Below are positions 33,547 through 47,200 of a stretch of DNA of 64,000 bases, one piece after another (positions within the stretch are counted from its first letter, which is position 1; each line of letters begins with the position of its first letter). The stretch covers positions 2,304,168 to 2,368,167 of the forward strand of contig BCKC01000003.1 in assembly GCA_001600455.1 (NCBI GenBank), given 5' to 3'. The notes beneath the pieces are model-generated. The model made no database searches. It had not been told where the DNA came from and was given only the letters and a program-made list of their open reading frames with translations. The DNA is from Endocalyx cinctus (Eukaryota; Ascomycota; Sordariomycetes; Amphisphaeriales; Apiosporaceae). Position numbers and translations under genes: made by a program.

Positions 33547-36309
33547 TTCTCCTTATTCGTCAGGATTACGATGCATCATTAAAATAAAGGGGGAGGGAGG
33601 CCTAAAGAAAGGGAACGAGAGTGGCTTAGAGGGTATAAGTCATGTACACAGTAAGGTAATCATATATATTTGTCCAATCGCAATCTTTCCACATCATCAG
33701 GCGTATCACCGTCGCTATCGCTAAGACACTGACCCAACAATCCGGTTAGGACACCATCTTTTCCTTTCCCTTCGTTTTGGTCCCCCCCCCCCCCTCTCTC
33801 TCTCTCTCTTTCTCCCCCCTTTCCCTAATTAAGTAATTACATAATTATTTTAAAAGTTCCATTCACAGATAAGATGGTGTGAATAGATTGGCTATGTGAT
33901 CTGAACTACTATGTACAAGAGGGGGGGGAGTAATACGGTAAATAATCAGGATGTGTTACAGACACTTGCTATGCTCTGAGTGTGTGTAAGCAGGTATACT
34001 ACCTCGGTAATTCCAATGCAAGGGCATTTCATTATAAGGTGGTATATTTTTTTATTGTTACATTCACAAGCGAAATTATCCTCGTATTGTGTTTCTAATT
34101 CTCAAATATATAATTTGTTTATTTTCATTCATTTACCTTCACCGGTAAAAAAAAAAAAAAAGTTCATCAAATCTCTTGCTATGCAATTCGAACGAGGCTT
34201 AGAACCAACGCGGGTGTACATAAATACATACATACGCTCCTACACACGATATTCATGGAAGTAATGTTTTTGTAATTATTACCGAGACGAGGCAAGTTGA
34301 TAATAGGTACATATATATCGTCTTCATGATAAGGTGTTCCATCACTTATTAATGTGAATAGCATGTGAGGCGTGAATATCCCACAAGTGACATATGACAC
34401 TATTTCACCATATACTATTAATATCTTCCCTGCCATCGGTATATAAGTACGTATACAGGTAGAAATAGATGTATTAATACTGAATATTATATACTATATG
34501 ACGTTTCCTAAGCTGGCTAGTTAAGTATGTGGATGGGAAAAGTAAAGTAGTAATTGAAAATATCATGTACTTGAAACCGTCGACGACAACTCTTAGAAAG
34601 AGAAGTGACCTGCTGATAACGAACTCCGTCGGCAGCACAGTTCGTTGTGTAGATGCTTATCCCGAAGCCCGACCTTTCATCTACCCTGGAAGAACGAAGC
34701 TGAGTATACGTAAGATTTCGAGAAGAGAAAGAAAATTCCAACGAAGAGGATACCTTTTTGGACTTCAAATCGTGTATCTTACTTTCTCGGCTTATGTGAT
34801 GTCCGGCAACAAGCAGCAGTCGGTAAATTGTCCCTGGTTGATATGGACACGCCACCACCACTGCACTGCATCATAATCATCGTTTCAATCAACTCTGAAC
34901 CCCAGCCGCAGTTGTTGTGGGATCAGCTGTGAAGTTTGTTTTCTACCCATAATATACGCTTTATTTACCACGCCTACCCAATCCGACGGAACCGAGTTCC
35001 TTCCATTACAAGCCACTCTTCCCCCCATCTCACGCTTTACATGCGAAGGATTTTGCCGAACGTGCAAGGTATACGCAGGTATATACGAATTTCTTGAACG
35101 CATACAAGGTTATTGAATCATGTTTTCGGTTAGTCACTTACTTGGAAGCGAATTATATGTACATAGTATGTAAGAATATGGCAATACCGGATCCTTCTCC
35201 ATAATATATGTATACCGACCGGGCTTGAAAGTTATCCGAGGGAAAGCAGATGCACGGAAATCCGTACTAACTTCGCATTAATATACAATATATACGTAAC
35301 GGCATACATATGTGCACCCTGAATAAGCCCCTAGACGATCTATGCAGCGCCCGAAAGAAAGGAAAGCGAAAAGGCAAACAAGATGGAAACTCTTTACGAT
35401 CGAAACGCGGACGTATGGTACGATCAAAGTAACCAAGTCCGTCTGTCCGTCCCATCCGAAAAATAAAATACCACGGATCTGACTCAGCCCTACGAGCAAC
35501 AAACCCAAAAAAGACCGGGGATACCTACAGCAACACTACGTCTAACAGTTTCAACATGACTCGACGTATATGGTACGAAGGTACTGATATACCTATTAAT
35601 TAATATTATTATTATTACTTTTCAGTATGTACAGTACCAAATTTAATTCTTCTTTTGCCACCCCTCCAGCCCTCTTTAGCTTTATCCCAAGGCTTATAGT
35701 TACAGTATGTTATACATACACCTGTAAACATATCATCACGGAATTGAAAGCTTCTTTTCATTCTACACTATTCTTCGAAGGAAGTGGGGGTTAGTTTTGC
35801 TCCTTTACTTTGTACACGGTGCGTACGGATCAAGACCCCTGTTTCTTATATGAAATATGTACTTGTAAGAACGCAATAATAACATGGTAGATATTTTGGG
35901 CGATTGGGTTATATGAAAGGACATGCTTCACTTCTCCCTACCTGGTATATACGAAAAAGAATAAAAGACAGAGACCTATTACTGACATTTGTCTCGGATC
36001 ACATGATAGATAGGATAGAACCTTATCCATGGATCTTAATAAGGGTCAGTAAACATATACAAGTACATACATATCTGCGGTAGGGACCACCACATGGTAT
36101 GCAAGCAAGCAAGCAAGCAGAGCGGCGCAGACTATGTAGATGAATACCGCCAAACCCACACGTTTTCCTCTGTGGCGTAACGGACCCTTAAAACCAGGTA
36201 TGTTTGATCGTGAACGACTCTGTTCTCGATTACATTAGGAAATACATTAACTACATACCAAACAGGGTATGCGGTCGTCTTATGCGTAACTTTTTGTTTA
36301 ATATGTTTT

Positions 36310-36348
36310 TTATTTTATTTTATTTTATTTTATTTCATTTCATTTTCT
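36310..36348. repeat. ATTTT/ATTTC pentanucleotide tandem repeat
   Basis: Repeated TTTTA units, the last few carrying a C in place of T. The same pentamer class recurs as AAAAT at 41155-41170, 44997-45012 and 58263-58286, always outside coding sequence. Confidence 0.8.
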
Positions 36349-38573
36349 TTTTCAGCTCCAAGTGCGTTCATCATAATAATTTAGTAGGTACTTGACGCGT
36401 TGCATTGGTAAATCTCCCAAGCTGACCGATTTCATTGGGTTCCGATAAGTTGGAGAAGACCGTATCGAGAAGTACGAAGATGAGGATACATACAACTTTC
36501 GTTTTTTTTTTTTTTTTTTCTAAAAGCAGCCCCCATCATTCGAGATCGGAGTAAGATGGCAACCCTCCTTAACTCAGCCCTAGACAGCCCTAGTATTAAG
36601 TCTTACTTGCGAGAATTGATCGAATGAAAATGGGGTACGTACATGATCCAAAGCAGTGTTACGATAGGTAGCTGGGCTGCTCACCTACATCTATTCCATC
36701 TATGTGGCCCGGTAAGAGTGAAATAAGTTCCAAGTCCCACGTTTTCGGTGGGTTTCACCGCTTCTTCCTAGTAGATAACTGTACAACAGGTATTAGGTAG
36801 TGGCCGTTTATTGGAATTCATTAAGTGGTTGGTTAGCGTGGTTAAAACATGCAGTCAGCTTTGCTAAGATGGGGGGAGTTGGGGAAAAACCGGCCTTGAC
36901 CCCCCAGGTAGATTAAAAAAAAAAGGATGTTGATAGCCTTGCCATCATAATCTGTAACGGACATTTTTGTTGACCACTCGCATACTGTCTGCTTGATCTT
37001 GGTATGCACTCCCGCTCTAGTCTGGCGGAATATTTGCATACACGTGGGAAATAGAATATAGTCTGGACACAGCAAAGGTTGTTTCGTATTGTCTAAGTCT
37101 ATATTAAGGATAGAAGTAGATACGACAAAGTGAAGAAGATTACCCGATCAGTCATACGTATGGTCAGGTAAGTTTCAAATATCAGAACAGCGTGGTATTA
37201 CTTCATCGCACAATCAATGTAATTGCTCATCGAGCAACTCCGTTTCAAGTAGGAAAACAACTTAGGAAAATAATAGGATATATAGTTAATAAGCCAGTCC
37301 CTCCCTACCGACGCAGGATTCCGATATCCTGCACTATGCAAATTGACCCTTTAAAACGTCCCGAGCGCGAAGAGAAAAGGAAATAAAAAGAACAACAAAC
37401 ATTGCCTGCAGGCAATAACACGAAGGCAAGAAAAACAGTAAGAATAATATGACGTCTAACACCCAGCTCACTCAATGAGCAAGGGCGATATCGCCTACAT
37501 ATGTATATATCACGTTGCGTTCAAGCTGATTATGAAATAAAAATCCATGCCAATACCACAACGATGAGAACCCGGGGAATCAAGAAGGAAAGGAAACATC
37601 GACACTAAATGGAAATAAGCGGGAAAACTCCTCCAATGCTGCCAAAATGCGTGCGCTGAATCTGTTCCCGCCACATATCATAGACGCAACTGAATAGTAG
37701 ATGCTTCGGGAACAGAAAGGAAGGTAGGCAGAGAGCATCGCAAACACAAATCAGTAGCCAGCCTTCCCAGGAACCAAATAAACAAAGAACCTCCCGCCGT
37801 TTATGCAGCACCGAGATTATAATAAATTGCTGAAATAGGAGAAACCCCGATATGAAGCCGCCGTAGCTTAAGCGAAAAGGCCAGCACACCGACTTAGCGG
37901 ATATTTCCACTAGTCCATCTCGCAAAAGCTCCTGTTAAGCTTGCCGTGCATGGATCATCCTTTATGACGGTCTAGTGGTATTTTGACGAATAGTAGACAA
38001 ACGTAAATATGGTGACAATCATAAAGACGGGGCAAACCGTTCCTGTCAGTCGATCTCGCCGAGTTCGAAATTCGAAGAAAGGCAATGTGGTCGCGGCAAG
38101 AGAGGGTATATGTTGCTTGAAAAGAGAAGTGAACCTAAGTGAGCAGAGCGAGCGATAAAGTGCAACCTTGCAATAGTAAAGATGTAGAACAGAACCCCAT
38201 AGTCGGAGATGTGCACGGTATACATGTAAATGCCGCTTAGATTTAGCCCGAAGACTTATCATGATGTTCTGGTGCGATGAGAAATGACTGATCGAGATAT
38301 AGCGACGTTGATAGGCCATTTCAAAACAAGAGTGCTGACGTATACGATATCCATATTCTTCCGCCCTATCATCTAGACGGTCCACCTTGAGAATGAAATA
38401 TTAAAAATCGAAACACCGGATAACGGAAACAAAACTGAAGAACCTTTAAAACTCGTGTATGTATGCGCGTGTGGGTGCATAGGGGATAATGAACCGCTAT
38501 AGAGAATCGTTTTCTTCGACCGCGAATGTATTTTTCAGCTCCACTATAGAGTTGGGGTGATGAAATCATTCCC

Positions 38574-41051
38574 TCACTGAGGTTGATTAGCCCACCAGTT
38601 GTTGCCTCCGGTGGAGGTTTGCGGGTTAGCCCAGGCTGAACTCACGGCTGGGCCGGCTCCTCCGGTCTGTGGCATGAACTGACGTGGTGTCTGTTCTGGG
38701 GGATACATCCCCTGGCCGGGATTGGGATAACCTTGGCCAATGCCCTGCATGCCGGGATACTGCATCGTAGCAGGTTGCATTTGAGGTGTGCCGCTTTGGT
38801 GACGAAGCTGCGGGGCCGGGGAGTGCTGAGGATGCGGTGAAGCTTGAGCCTGGGCGGTGTAGCCCTGATAGTGTTGAGTTGCCTGCGGCGTCTGCGACGG
38901 TCCCCACATCTGATTCGAAGAGCCATAGTTGTATGTCGGAGTGCCTTGAGACATGTTGCTCGTGTTCGATTGTAAAGACGCCGGTCTAGTCTGCTTTTGA
39001 GGCGTCGGCTGGGATGGCATACCACGCATCGGAGCTTGACTCATCGGCTGTTGAGCATGGATCGACTGTGAGTAAGGAGGCGCGGTCATCATCATCTGAG
39101 GGCTTTGGTTCTGCACCATCGTCGAAGGTTGCATACTGGCAGGCGGTGGGTGGGGCGACTGGCCGGGGCGCGTCGTGGGCGTTGGTTCGGTTCCGACGGG
39201 CTGCGTGGTTGCCGGTTGCTCGTGAGGTCTTCGCCAAAGGGTTTGCATGTAATCGTTCCTCATATCACGTTGTTGGTTAACCGTTCTGTTGTATTCAGCA
39301 GCATGGTGAGCATGTTGATGAATTTCTGCAAGCGGGCTTGTCTGCGTCCTATCCTGGTAAGCCGGACCAGATATCTCCTGGCGGGGGCCTCCCTTTATGA
39401 AGTCACTGTAATCTCGCGTCCGCGTATCGGTTAGATCTGGTCCTACTGTTATCATCGGCATTCTTGTCGAGCTTCCTGGTGGTCCCATCATACCTGGTTG
39501 AATGAGCGGTTGCGGAGCCCCGCCATACGCTGAAGCATTGGCATATACTATTTCTCCATGAGGACCTCCTGGAAGGGGGGGAGCATTATTATTGGCCTCG
39601 GCGGCCGCTTCACGGGCCTTAGTGGCGCCTGGTCTCTTCTCTCCGGCAAGATCTGCCTCCGTAAATCCCTGCTTACGCGCTTTACCTTCCCAATAGTCGT
39701 CTCGTACTCTTCGTCCACCTACGATCACTCTGCTACCGAATTGTCGAAACATCGACCGGGCGGTGACAATAGCTATCTGCCGCGAGCGATAGGAAAAGGG
39801 TAGGATTTCTTGCTGCACGAGGTCATCCTTCTCTACCTGATTGGCGATGATTTTGAATAGCGACCTGTTTTTGTTGAAGAGCAAATAAGAATCGCGATAA
39901 CCGAGAACTCTGGCGCATTCGGTCGCCAGCATGAAAAGCTTATCTCCTCGGTTGGGTACGAGGAAGGTACGGCATCGGTATTCGCGTCCGCCTAAGAGCT
40001 GGCCGTTTGGCATAACTTTTTTCTCGCCAGCTTCGTCCGTCTCGCGGGGTAAGTATTCGTCTCCCCCAGGTCCGAGTTGATCGGTCGTGTGGTCGCGCAC
40101 GGTAGGAAGCGCTTTCAAAGTTGACTTCGTAGGAGTGGTTTTGGGTGGCGGCGAAGATTGGACCGGGTGGTAATTCCCGGCGCGCCCAGGCAAGGAGGCA
40201 TTCTGCGACTGGGGAGTATGCGGCGGTATTGAATGCGACATTTGAGGAGGTGGTACTGGAGTTTCATGCGATGAATCGGGTGCGCTTTCAGATAATCGTG
40301 ATTTCATGGGTCGGCCACGCTTTCTCGGCTGTTTCGAATCACCTGCGACGCGATCAGTGTATTAGTAGATAATAGTTGACCGTGCATCTCACAACGGCGT
40401 CACACAAATACGCATTGTGACTCGGAGGAACAATGCACGACGGCGAAAGTACCGCTACACAAGCCGGGTGAGCACGACTTACCATCATCTCCGGGCGTTC
40501 CAGATGAAGGCACTTCTTGATATGATTCAGGCGAGCGACTTCTTTTCAAGCCTCGAGAACTTGCGTTCAGCAGTTCTGCACGATCGAAATAGATTAGTAA
40601 ATGAATATGGCGAACATAAAACACCCAGGAACGAAAGATGAATGAAGATTAAACAATGCACGAAAGTGAGCCATCGCAAAAATGAGTATTGAACGCGGTG
40701 TCTGGCACACTCGAAAGTATCCGCGCGATCTATGACTCTAACGAGTCAAAATGACTCATGTTTTTGCAGCTGCAGACCATCGCCATCCCTCGAGGACGAC
40801 CGAAAAATGAGGCAGGATGAAGTTATCTGAACGCGCAGGTCGCATAGAGCCTCAAAAGACGGACGCGCACGTATAACGTACAGATCGTGGGCGATTTTTG
40901 CAACTCGGCGCGCGGAGAGAAATGAACAAAAAAGAATCGGCGGCGATTAAGTAGAAAAAGGGCCAAACTTACCAGAGTTAAGAGCGGCAGGGTTGATGGT
41001 CGCGGGATTGATGGTCGCACCCTCAGCGCCATTAGGCTGGGTAGAATACAT
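38574..41051 (-). CDS. RSC7/SWP82-family chromatin-remodelling subunit, 646 aa, three exons
   Basis: Exons are 41051-40973, 40575-40483 and 40342-38574. Introns are long for this window: 397 bp (40576-40972) and 140 bp (40343-40482), both phase 1 with GTAAGT donors and CAG acceptors. The joined N-terminus reads through INPAALNSELLNASSRGLKRSRSP to an AT-hook-like RKRGRP at 64-69. The RSC7/Swp82 domain spans about 164-295: VMPNGQLLGGREYRCRTF, then the stretch LVPNRGDKLFMLATECARVLG and later ADLAGEKRPG. This domain is known from Npl6/Rsc7 of the RSC complex and Swp82 of SWI/SNF, nuclear ATP-dependent nucleosome remodellers. The C-terminal half is Gln/Pro/Met-rich, disordered and ends NWWANQPQ. 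Family membership is clear; I cannot tell which of the two complexes it serves. Confidence 0.9.
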
Positions 41052-43000
41052 TCGGACGGGCGACGATGCTATGTTGCACGTCAGGCGGCGGTAGAGACGT
41101 GGAGAAAGCTGTGCCCTGCAGAGCGACGTGTCTTGATATAGTTGGACTAGAGAAAATAAAATAAAATAAAAACCAAGAAGGCGAATGACGCGCTTGTAGG
41201 CGAGGGTAGCAGATCTGGGAAGAATGGCAAGGTGATGTGATGCGCCTCTGCTATTTTGTTGCGAGGGGGAAAGGATATGCAGGATTATTGATGCATATGG
41301 TTGGTAGAATTTAATAGATTGGGGCGCAAATCCGATTTCTAGTTCGTTCCTATCGGGTTGGGTGGCGGGGGGTGTGGTGTAATGTATGCGCAGTGTGGAT
41401 TATGTATGTAGGTTGAAGGTAGGTATGTAGTAGCTATGGTATTAACGGGGAATGATGGATGGGGAAGGGGGGGGGATACTGAATGATACGTAAGAAATAT
41501 AAGTTCGGTATGGGTACTGATGTAAGTATAAATATGCTGGCATGTAATGTAGCATATATGTATGTACGTATAATATGTACGTATATATGTATGTATATGT
41601 ATGTATGTATAAGAGTGGATTGTGTGTCAAATAAGGAAAAGAATTATTAAATGAAAGATGGGTGGATGGGATAGGTAGAATAAATGGGATGGGAAGGGAG
41701 GGACGGGGAATAGATGGATGGATGGATGGATAAGGTAGATGGGGTGGAGAGAAGAGTATGGGATACGGTACGGTACGGTACGGTATGGTATGGTATGGTA
41801 TGGATGATGTGATGGATGGATAGATTGGAAAGGATCGATGGAGCCTCAAATGGGGAATTCGCATAAGAATCCCATAAATTCCTTAACTTATTATTTTATC
41901 TCTATCCTTCTTCTTTCGATTAATTCTTATTTTAATATAGCCCTCTCCTCTTATTATCCTTCTCTTCCTCTTATAACAGAAAAAATATAGATTTGTTTAT
42001 TTTATTCCCAACTCTTGTTGGTAATCGACTAACAAAACTTTTCTTTGATTTAATCGATACGACGGGTTACCTCGATGGAGAAAATAATAACATAAAATAA
42101 AATAATGCGCAGTACTGTGTACAAGACGAAACGCGATAAAATAAAAATAAAAAATAAAGATAGGACAAATGGGTAATAAAACCCGAATAAGAGCGAGGGC
42201 TTTCTTTCTCACTCGTTTTTTTTTTTTCTCTCTTGTAATAATGATTATTACAAGTTTCTAGCCAAGACCAGCCGTAGCGGAGACGGGCGGGGGTGGATGA
42301 GAACAGAGATTGGTCCTTCTATTTGGGTCGCCGAGGTGGTATTTTTAGTTAGAGCAGCTCTAGAAAATATCCTAACCAGGCTGAAAGAAAGTGAACAAGA
42401 ACGTCTTCTCATCACCTATTACTCACAGTCGCTAGTCAAATAGTCTCGCCGTCTTGTTTCACTTAGTGCTCTCTACTTGCCAACTCGGAGATAGGTGATA
42501 AAAAGCCTCAACTTGGGTTTTGAATCGTACCTATCGTAAGACGCGACAATAATAGTATAGACAGGGCAAAAAAAGTGGTGAGTCAAACGAAGTCCGGGGA
42601 CACGGTATGACAGGCTAGAGTCGACAACGGATACCAGCAGTGAAAAAAAAAGGTACGTAGTGTACGAACTGGATTTAGATGGATGATGACTGGTCAGAGG
42701 CGAATCGAGTGGTAATTTGACCAGTGTGGGTGGATCGACGGGAAGCCCAGTGTAGGTAGCTCGTAAAAAAAAGAAAGAAAGAATGAAAAAAAAAAAAAAA
42801 AAAACGGGGAGGGGTGAAGTAAGAAAAAGCTTCAGATTGTGTGCTCGGGCTACCTCTTATGGATCCTCTAGGTAGCATCCAGCTAAGAGGCGACGGTAAA
42901 CGTTTGATCTATCACCGAAGAGGTTATGAGCTGCTATTTCGAACGTCGACGTTTAAATATTTCCAGAATAGATATTCGATTTTTGCAACGAGTTTATTTG
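41052..43000. other. Upstream region of the RSC7-like gene with tandem repeats
   Basis: Promoter side of the minus-strand RSC7-like gene. The stretch 41440-41830 is a mosaic of simple tandems (GTAT/TACG, GGAT, ACGGT/ATGGT). The open frame across it is repeat-derived. A19 lies at 42786-42804. No gene is supportable. Confidence 0.55.
41765..41803. repeat. Pentanucleotide array, four ACGGT then ATGGT units
   Basis: Four ACGGT units are followed without a break by three full ATGGT units and one partial. The two halves differ only by C versus T at the second base. A (GGAT)n run lies just before it at about 41713-41731. Confidence 0.85.
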
Positions 43001-44052
43001 TCTCCGAAAGTCAATGAATTGACGCAATACAAGGGAATAATAATACGAGAAAGTTGGAATGTTCCGCTCAGTACTGTAAATTCCTAGCATTACGAATATA
43101 TGATAAGTACCAAGAGTTACGCGATCTGATGCGACCTTGGAGGGAAAAAGAGGGTACCTAAGTAAACGTAGACATGAGGTAGTCTAGTGGCGTAGATATA
43201 CTAGGTTAGGACTAGGTTAGGTTATGGATTCATGTGTATACATATATACCTATGTATCTACCTATACATGTATGTATATATATATATATATATGTATGTA
43301 TACGTACAAATACAGTACCGCAGTACGGAGTGCTATGTAGATATATAAACGACTTATTTTAGTTAAACGCAACAGCGGGTATGCAAGTGTTTGGACTGGA
43401 TATAGTGACAAGGATCGGGGTCATTCATAAGGTAGGTCAAATAAGGCAGATATTTTGATCTCATGAAAACTGTGCGATCGCCAAAATGATTAGAAATATA
43501 TATAGCGTATATGACCAACGCAAATGAACGAAAACAGATAACCTATAAAATTAAGGACTCTTGCGTATGTGCGTAAAATCAACAGACATGAGAAGTACAA
43601 ATGATGATGACGATGAAGAATGAAAATAATCGCTGATGAATAACAGTAATCTGCAAATGTTAGAGACAGAGACAGAATAGCCAAGGAACCCGGCAAAGTC
43701 TGGACTTAAGAAAATGACATGGGTATAGGACGGAGGGGCAGAGGCCCAGAATGCCCAGACTATTCAGATGTAACAAGGGTCAAGGATAGATGAGAGAGTT
43801 TACAAGGGTGGAACCGAAAGGTACGAGAGAGAGAGAGAGAGAGAAAAGAGCAAGCAAAAGTCAAGTCAGCTCGACCGAGGATAGGCCTCCAAGATGATTC
43901 ATCGACTAATCAACCACTAAACAGTGACAATTTCTGAGGGGTGTGGCGATAACACGATAGCATATGTACATAGTATCAACTTCTATGAAAAAGGTTCTTA
44001 CACACCCAATACTACAGAGTATATACATTATATACAATTATGTCGTGTACGG

Positions 44053-44068
44053 AGTAGAGTACTCTACT
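44053..44068. repeat. 16-bp perfect palindrome
   Basis: AGTAGAGT followed directly by ACTCTACT, fully self-complementary. It overlaps the TACGGAGTA motif at 44048-44056 and lies just before the A28 tract. Confidence 0.6.
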
Positions 44069-44086
44069 ATAAAGATGTAAAAAACG

Positions 44087-44114
44087 AAAAAAAAAAAAAA
44101 AAAAAAAAAAAAAA
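44087..44114. repeat. A28 homopolymer followed by GGTTA
   Basis: First of two long A-tracts about 80 bp apart. Both are followed immediately by GGTTA. Confidence 0.9.
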
Positions 44115-44192
44115 GGTTAAACTAATTTCAACGACATATATATATATGTATCTCGTATTATTTCATCGCGTTATAATTTGAGATTCATTTTA

Positions 44193-44194
<2 letters not shown>

Positions 44195-44230
<36 letters not shown>
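44195..44230. repeat. A36 homopolymer followed by GGTTA
   Basis: Longest homopolymer in the window. The base context after it (GGTTA) matches that of the A28 tract upstream, while the sequence before it does not. Confidence 0.9.
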
Positions 44231-44232
<2 letters not shown>

Positions 44233-47200
44233 TTATTTAACAAGCTTATACGCGTTGGTTCAATCGATTTCAAAGGGCGCAAGCCTTGAAAACTTCGTGC
44301 AACTGAGGAAAAGTTTAATTTATTTCGTTCATTGGATGGAAGGGAATAAAATGCGAAAATGCTTGGGATTAGAAGGCGAGTTTGATTATCCCGAAAGAGT
44401 AAGCTGGCTTCTATTTAATGAATTTAACACGCGTATGAGCTACAACTTCAAGTAAAGCTACTATGCAGATGTGACAGGCTTTGGTTCGCATACCTAAGTG
44501 GTACATTGTACTGTAGTTCATGACTTGCTTCCTGTCGATATCTTGCCATCTTGCCTCAATAGAGCTAATCAAGCTCCATTCGCATAATCGTAATATAGTA
44601 TAGATCAAGAATGATTTCGTCTTACCAATCCAATATACTCTGTATATGTACAAGAACATCTTATTCGTATTATCTCACGAAATCCCACAAAAATACTTTA
44701 AACCTTGCAAATTCTAGTATACCACGTATATCTAGCGGCCATGATACTTCTCTAAGAAGTGGATCTTTATTGTACATATAGTGTACTCTGCATTTTTTAT
44801 ATACGAACGATACAGATTAACGGAGAGACAGACATATAGGTACATAGTATACATAGTATGTCTTCGATATTTGCATGAGCCGAGAGCGATCAGTCTCGAA
44901 ATATGCTCTAACCGCTCCGGTACTTTATTTTCGTTAATGGGGTGGAGTCGCGGGAAGATCCCAAAGATCAAAGGGACTGAAAGGAACGGGGTAAAAATAA
45001 AATAAAATAAAAAGCAAGTAAAATCAAGTAAAATAAAAAATATCGAACTCTCTTCATAAATTACCTGAGTGGTTCTAGTTTATCTAAGTTACCCTTTCTG
45101 GAAAGTTTTAGGAATTGTGGAGATGACCGGAGGAACACGGAAAAGCAACTTCTATTTCGTTGATTGTTTAAGAAAAACTGTACTTCGATAGTTTCTTATT
45201 AAGTTTGTAACTTAAGGTACGAGTAAACAAAAAGTCAATGCATAATCACATCCAAGTGGTGTTATATAGCCCTCATCCACGTAAACATGACTTCTAAATT
45301 TTCAAAAAAAGGACTCGACGGGGAGAAGAAGAATAATAATACCAATAAAAAAAAAAAAAAAAAAACAAGGAGTTGTATGAATTCAAAGCATTCCAACGAA
45401 AGGAAAAGTCTTGGTATTGAGTGGGATAAAATCGTTGAAACTAAAGTTAGTCTTTTAGGTAGCTCCATCCGAACAGATCCATGAACCTTGGATGAGCAAG
45501 TGATAGTGTACTGTAGAGATTCCTGTTGGAATTCGCAGAGTAACACCTATCCTTACCTGACTACCCGATCATATTCCCCCCCGATATCTAGTATACACTA
45601 TATGTCCTTATAATCAATACAGTACAGTATGATAGATGTATTGGCAAATAAAGTAGTGAAAAGCCGAAACTAAGCCTATGGTTGAACGCGACCTCGTGAA
45701 CGATAGAGGGACGATAAAAAGTTATGTAGGTAAGCCGGGTTCTACTCCGGGTCCTGCTTTCGGCTTTCTTCGCTTCATTTAAATAGTGAATAGAAAAGAA
45801 AAATAATCCGGAATCCTTTTTTTTTTTTTATGTACCAGCACGTATTGAGGGATTTTGAACTATATTAACTGCTGACCGGCTCCGTAACAACGTCAGCGGC
45901 ATTACTACCTTACTACTCTGCGGTATTGTACATTAAAGCGATGGCCTAAGACCGGTGAAAAATTCATGCAGAATCAACCAATCGAGACATTATTATCGAG
46001 CTTATCCTGCTGAGGAGGCCTATGTAATGCGTACTTTATGATAACCCTCTTATTATTTATAGGTATTTTCTTATCTTGTGAAACCGAGACAACTCGATGC
46101 GAGGCTATTCATCATAATCACTTTCGTTGTTCTGTCGCTATTACCTATTATTCAATATGTTCAATTTAACCTGTCGTCATATCTATCAGGGAGGTAGAAG
46201 AAGAGATAGAGAGGATAAGAACAGTTTTATTTTTATTTTTTATAACTCAAATAAAAAATTAATTCGATAATGGATTTAGATCAATTCTATTTTAGTGACA
46301 CACCAGAAGACCAGCGCGTTGGAGGTTCCATCTAGGTTCTTGACTCATACCTCCGACGCGTATACTGTAATTAGAAATCATCTTCCAGCTCATCCGAGTT
46401 TATTATTCTTCTTATTACAGTATTAGTTTAATTTTTTTTTTTTTTTTTTTCATGTTTAATTTTTCTCTTTCTAGTTCTCGCATCGCACAGTAGCCTTGCA
46501 AGGGCAGGATAAGAGAGGGCATCGCGTCTGGCGAAAATGGACCAAAATATCACATAATTGCCCCGCTTCAATGGCTACTTGATTTCTTCCCAGTGACCCC
46601 CGGTTTCTCACCTGACCAAATTTTATGATATCATTTTCAAGTATGATAAGAAGATTTCTGCATGGTTTACGATGCATGTTTCATCGATATGGTTAATTAA
46701 CCAAACGGTTGAAGTCATCACCAACGTTTGTAGTCTAGCATATGAAAGGCGCTACTGTTCAAGTGACTGACCGTGGTGGCATGAACTAAGGCGGCGGATG
46801 CTCCAATGGCGTCATTAGAAGTCCCTAAATGATCTACTAAACTTGACGATTAGTGGGGTGAAAGGCCTACGGTATAAAAAGATTAGTGGGATATGAAGTA
46901 TACTACACTAGTATACGTTATGTTTAGCAGCATACATACCTAGTATCCATGGATGTAGTATACACGTATAAGATGCTAGCACTGTATATTGCCAAGACGG
47001 CTGGCTGATAGATCTGATAGACTGACACCGCTCATGTACTGTGCATGTCTTCATATTTGTACCGTGTAAGCATTGCTCTATTAGGACTCCGAGTTCCTTT
47101 TTCTCTTGCTTATGCTCTCATTATCAATTTACATTTGAACTTCGCGACTTTGATAATATTTCGGGTTAGTGAAAATAAAATAAAAAGTAGATATGTGATC

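Larger units (their letters stand above)
32031..38573. other. 6.5-kb region without a recognised gene, between SLD3 and RSC7 3' ends
   Basis: SLD3 and RSC7 converge on this stretch, so its two ends hold 3' UTRs. The interior is AT-rich. It has T19 (32193-32211), C13 plus CT repeats (33782-33810), a telomere-like TAACCC pair (33535-33546), GCAA repeats near 36104-36119, an ATTTT tandem (36310-36348) and T18 (36502-36519). Frames of up to about 137 codons near 37605-38385 (minus) show no family signature. Confidence 0.5.

Noticed and set aside
37605..38385. Two adjacent minus-strand frames of 106 and 137 codons downstream of RSC7
   Set aside because: Different frames, no domain and a composition like non-coding DNA. 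They probably lie in the 3' flank of the RSC7-like gene.
41442..41864. 140-codon minus-strand frame rich in Pro, Ile and Tyr
   Set aside because: It is generated by GGAT, ACGGT and GTAT tandem repeats in the RSC7 upstream region.
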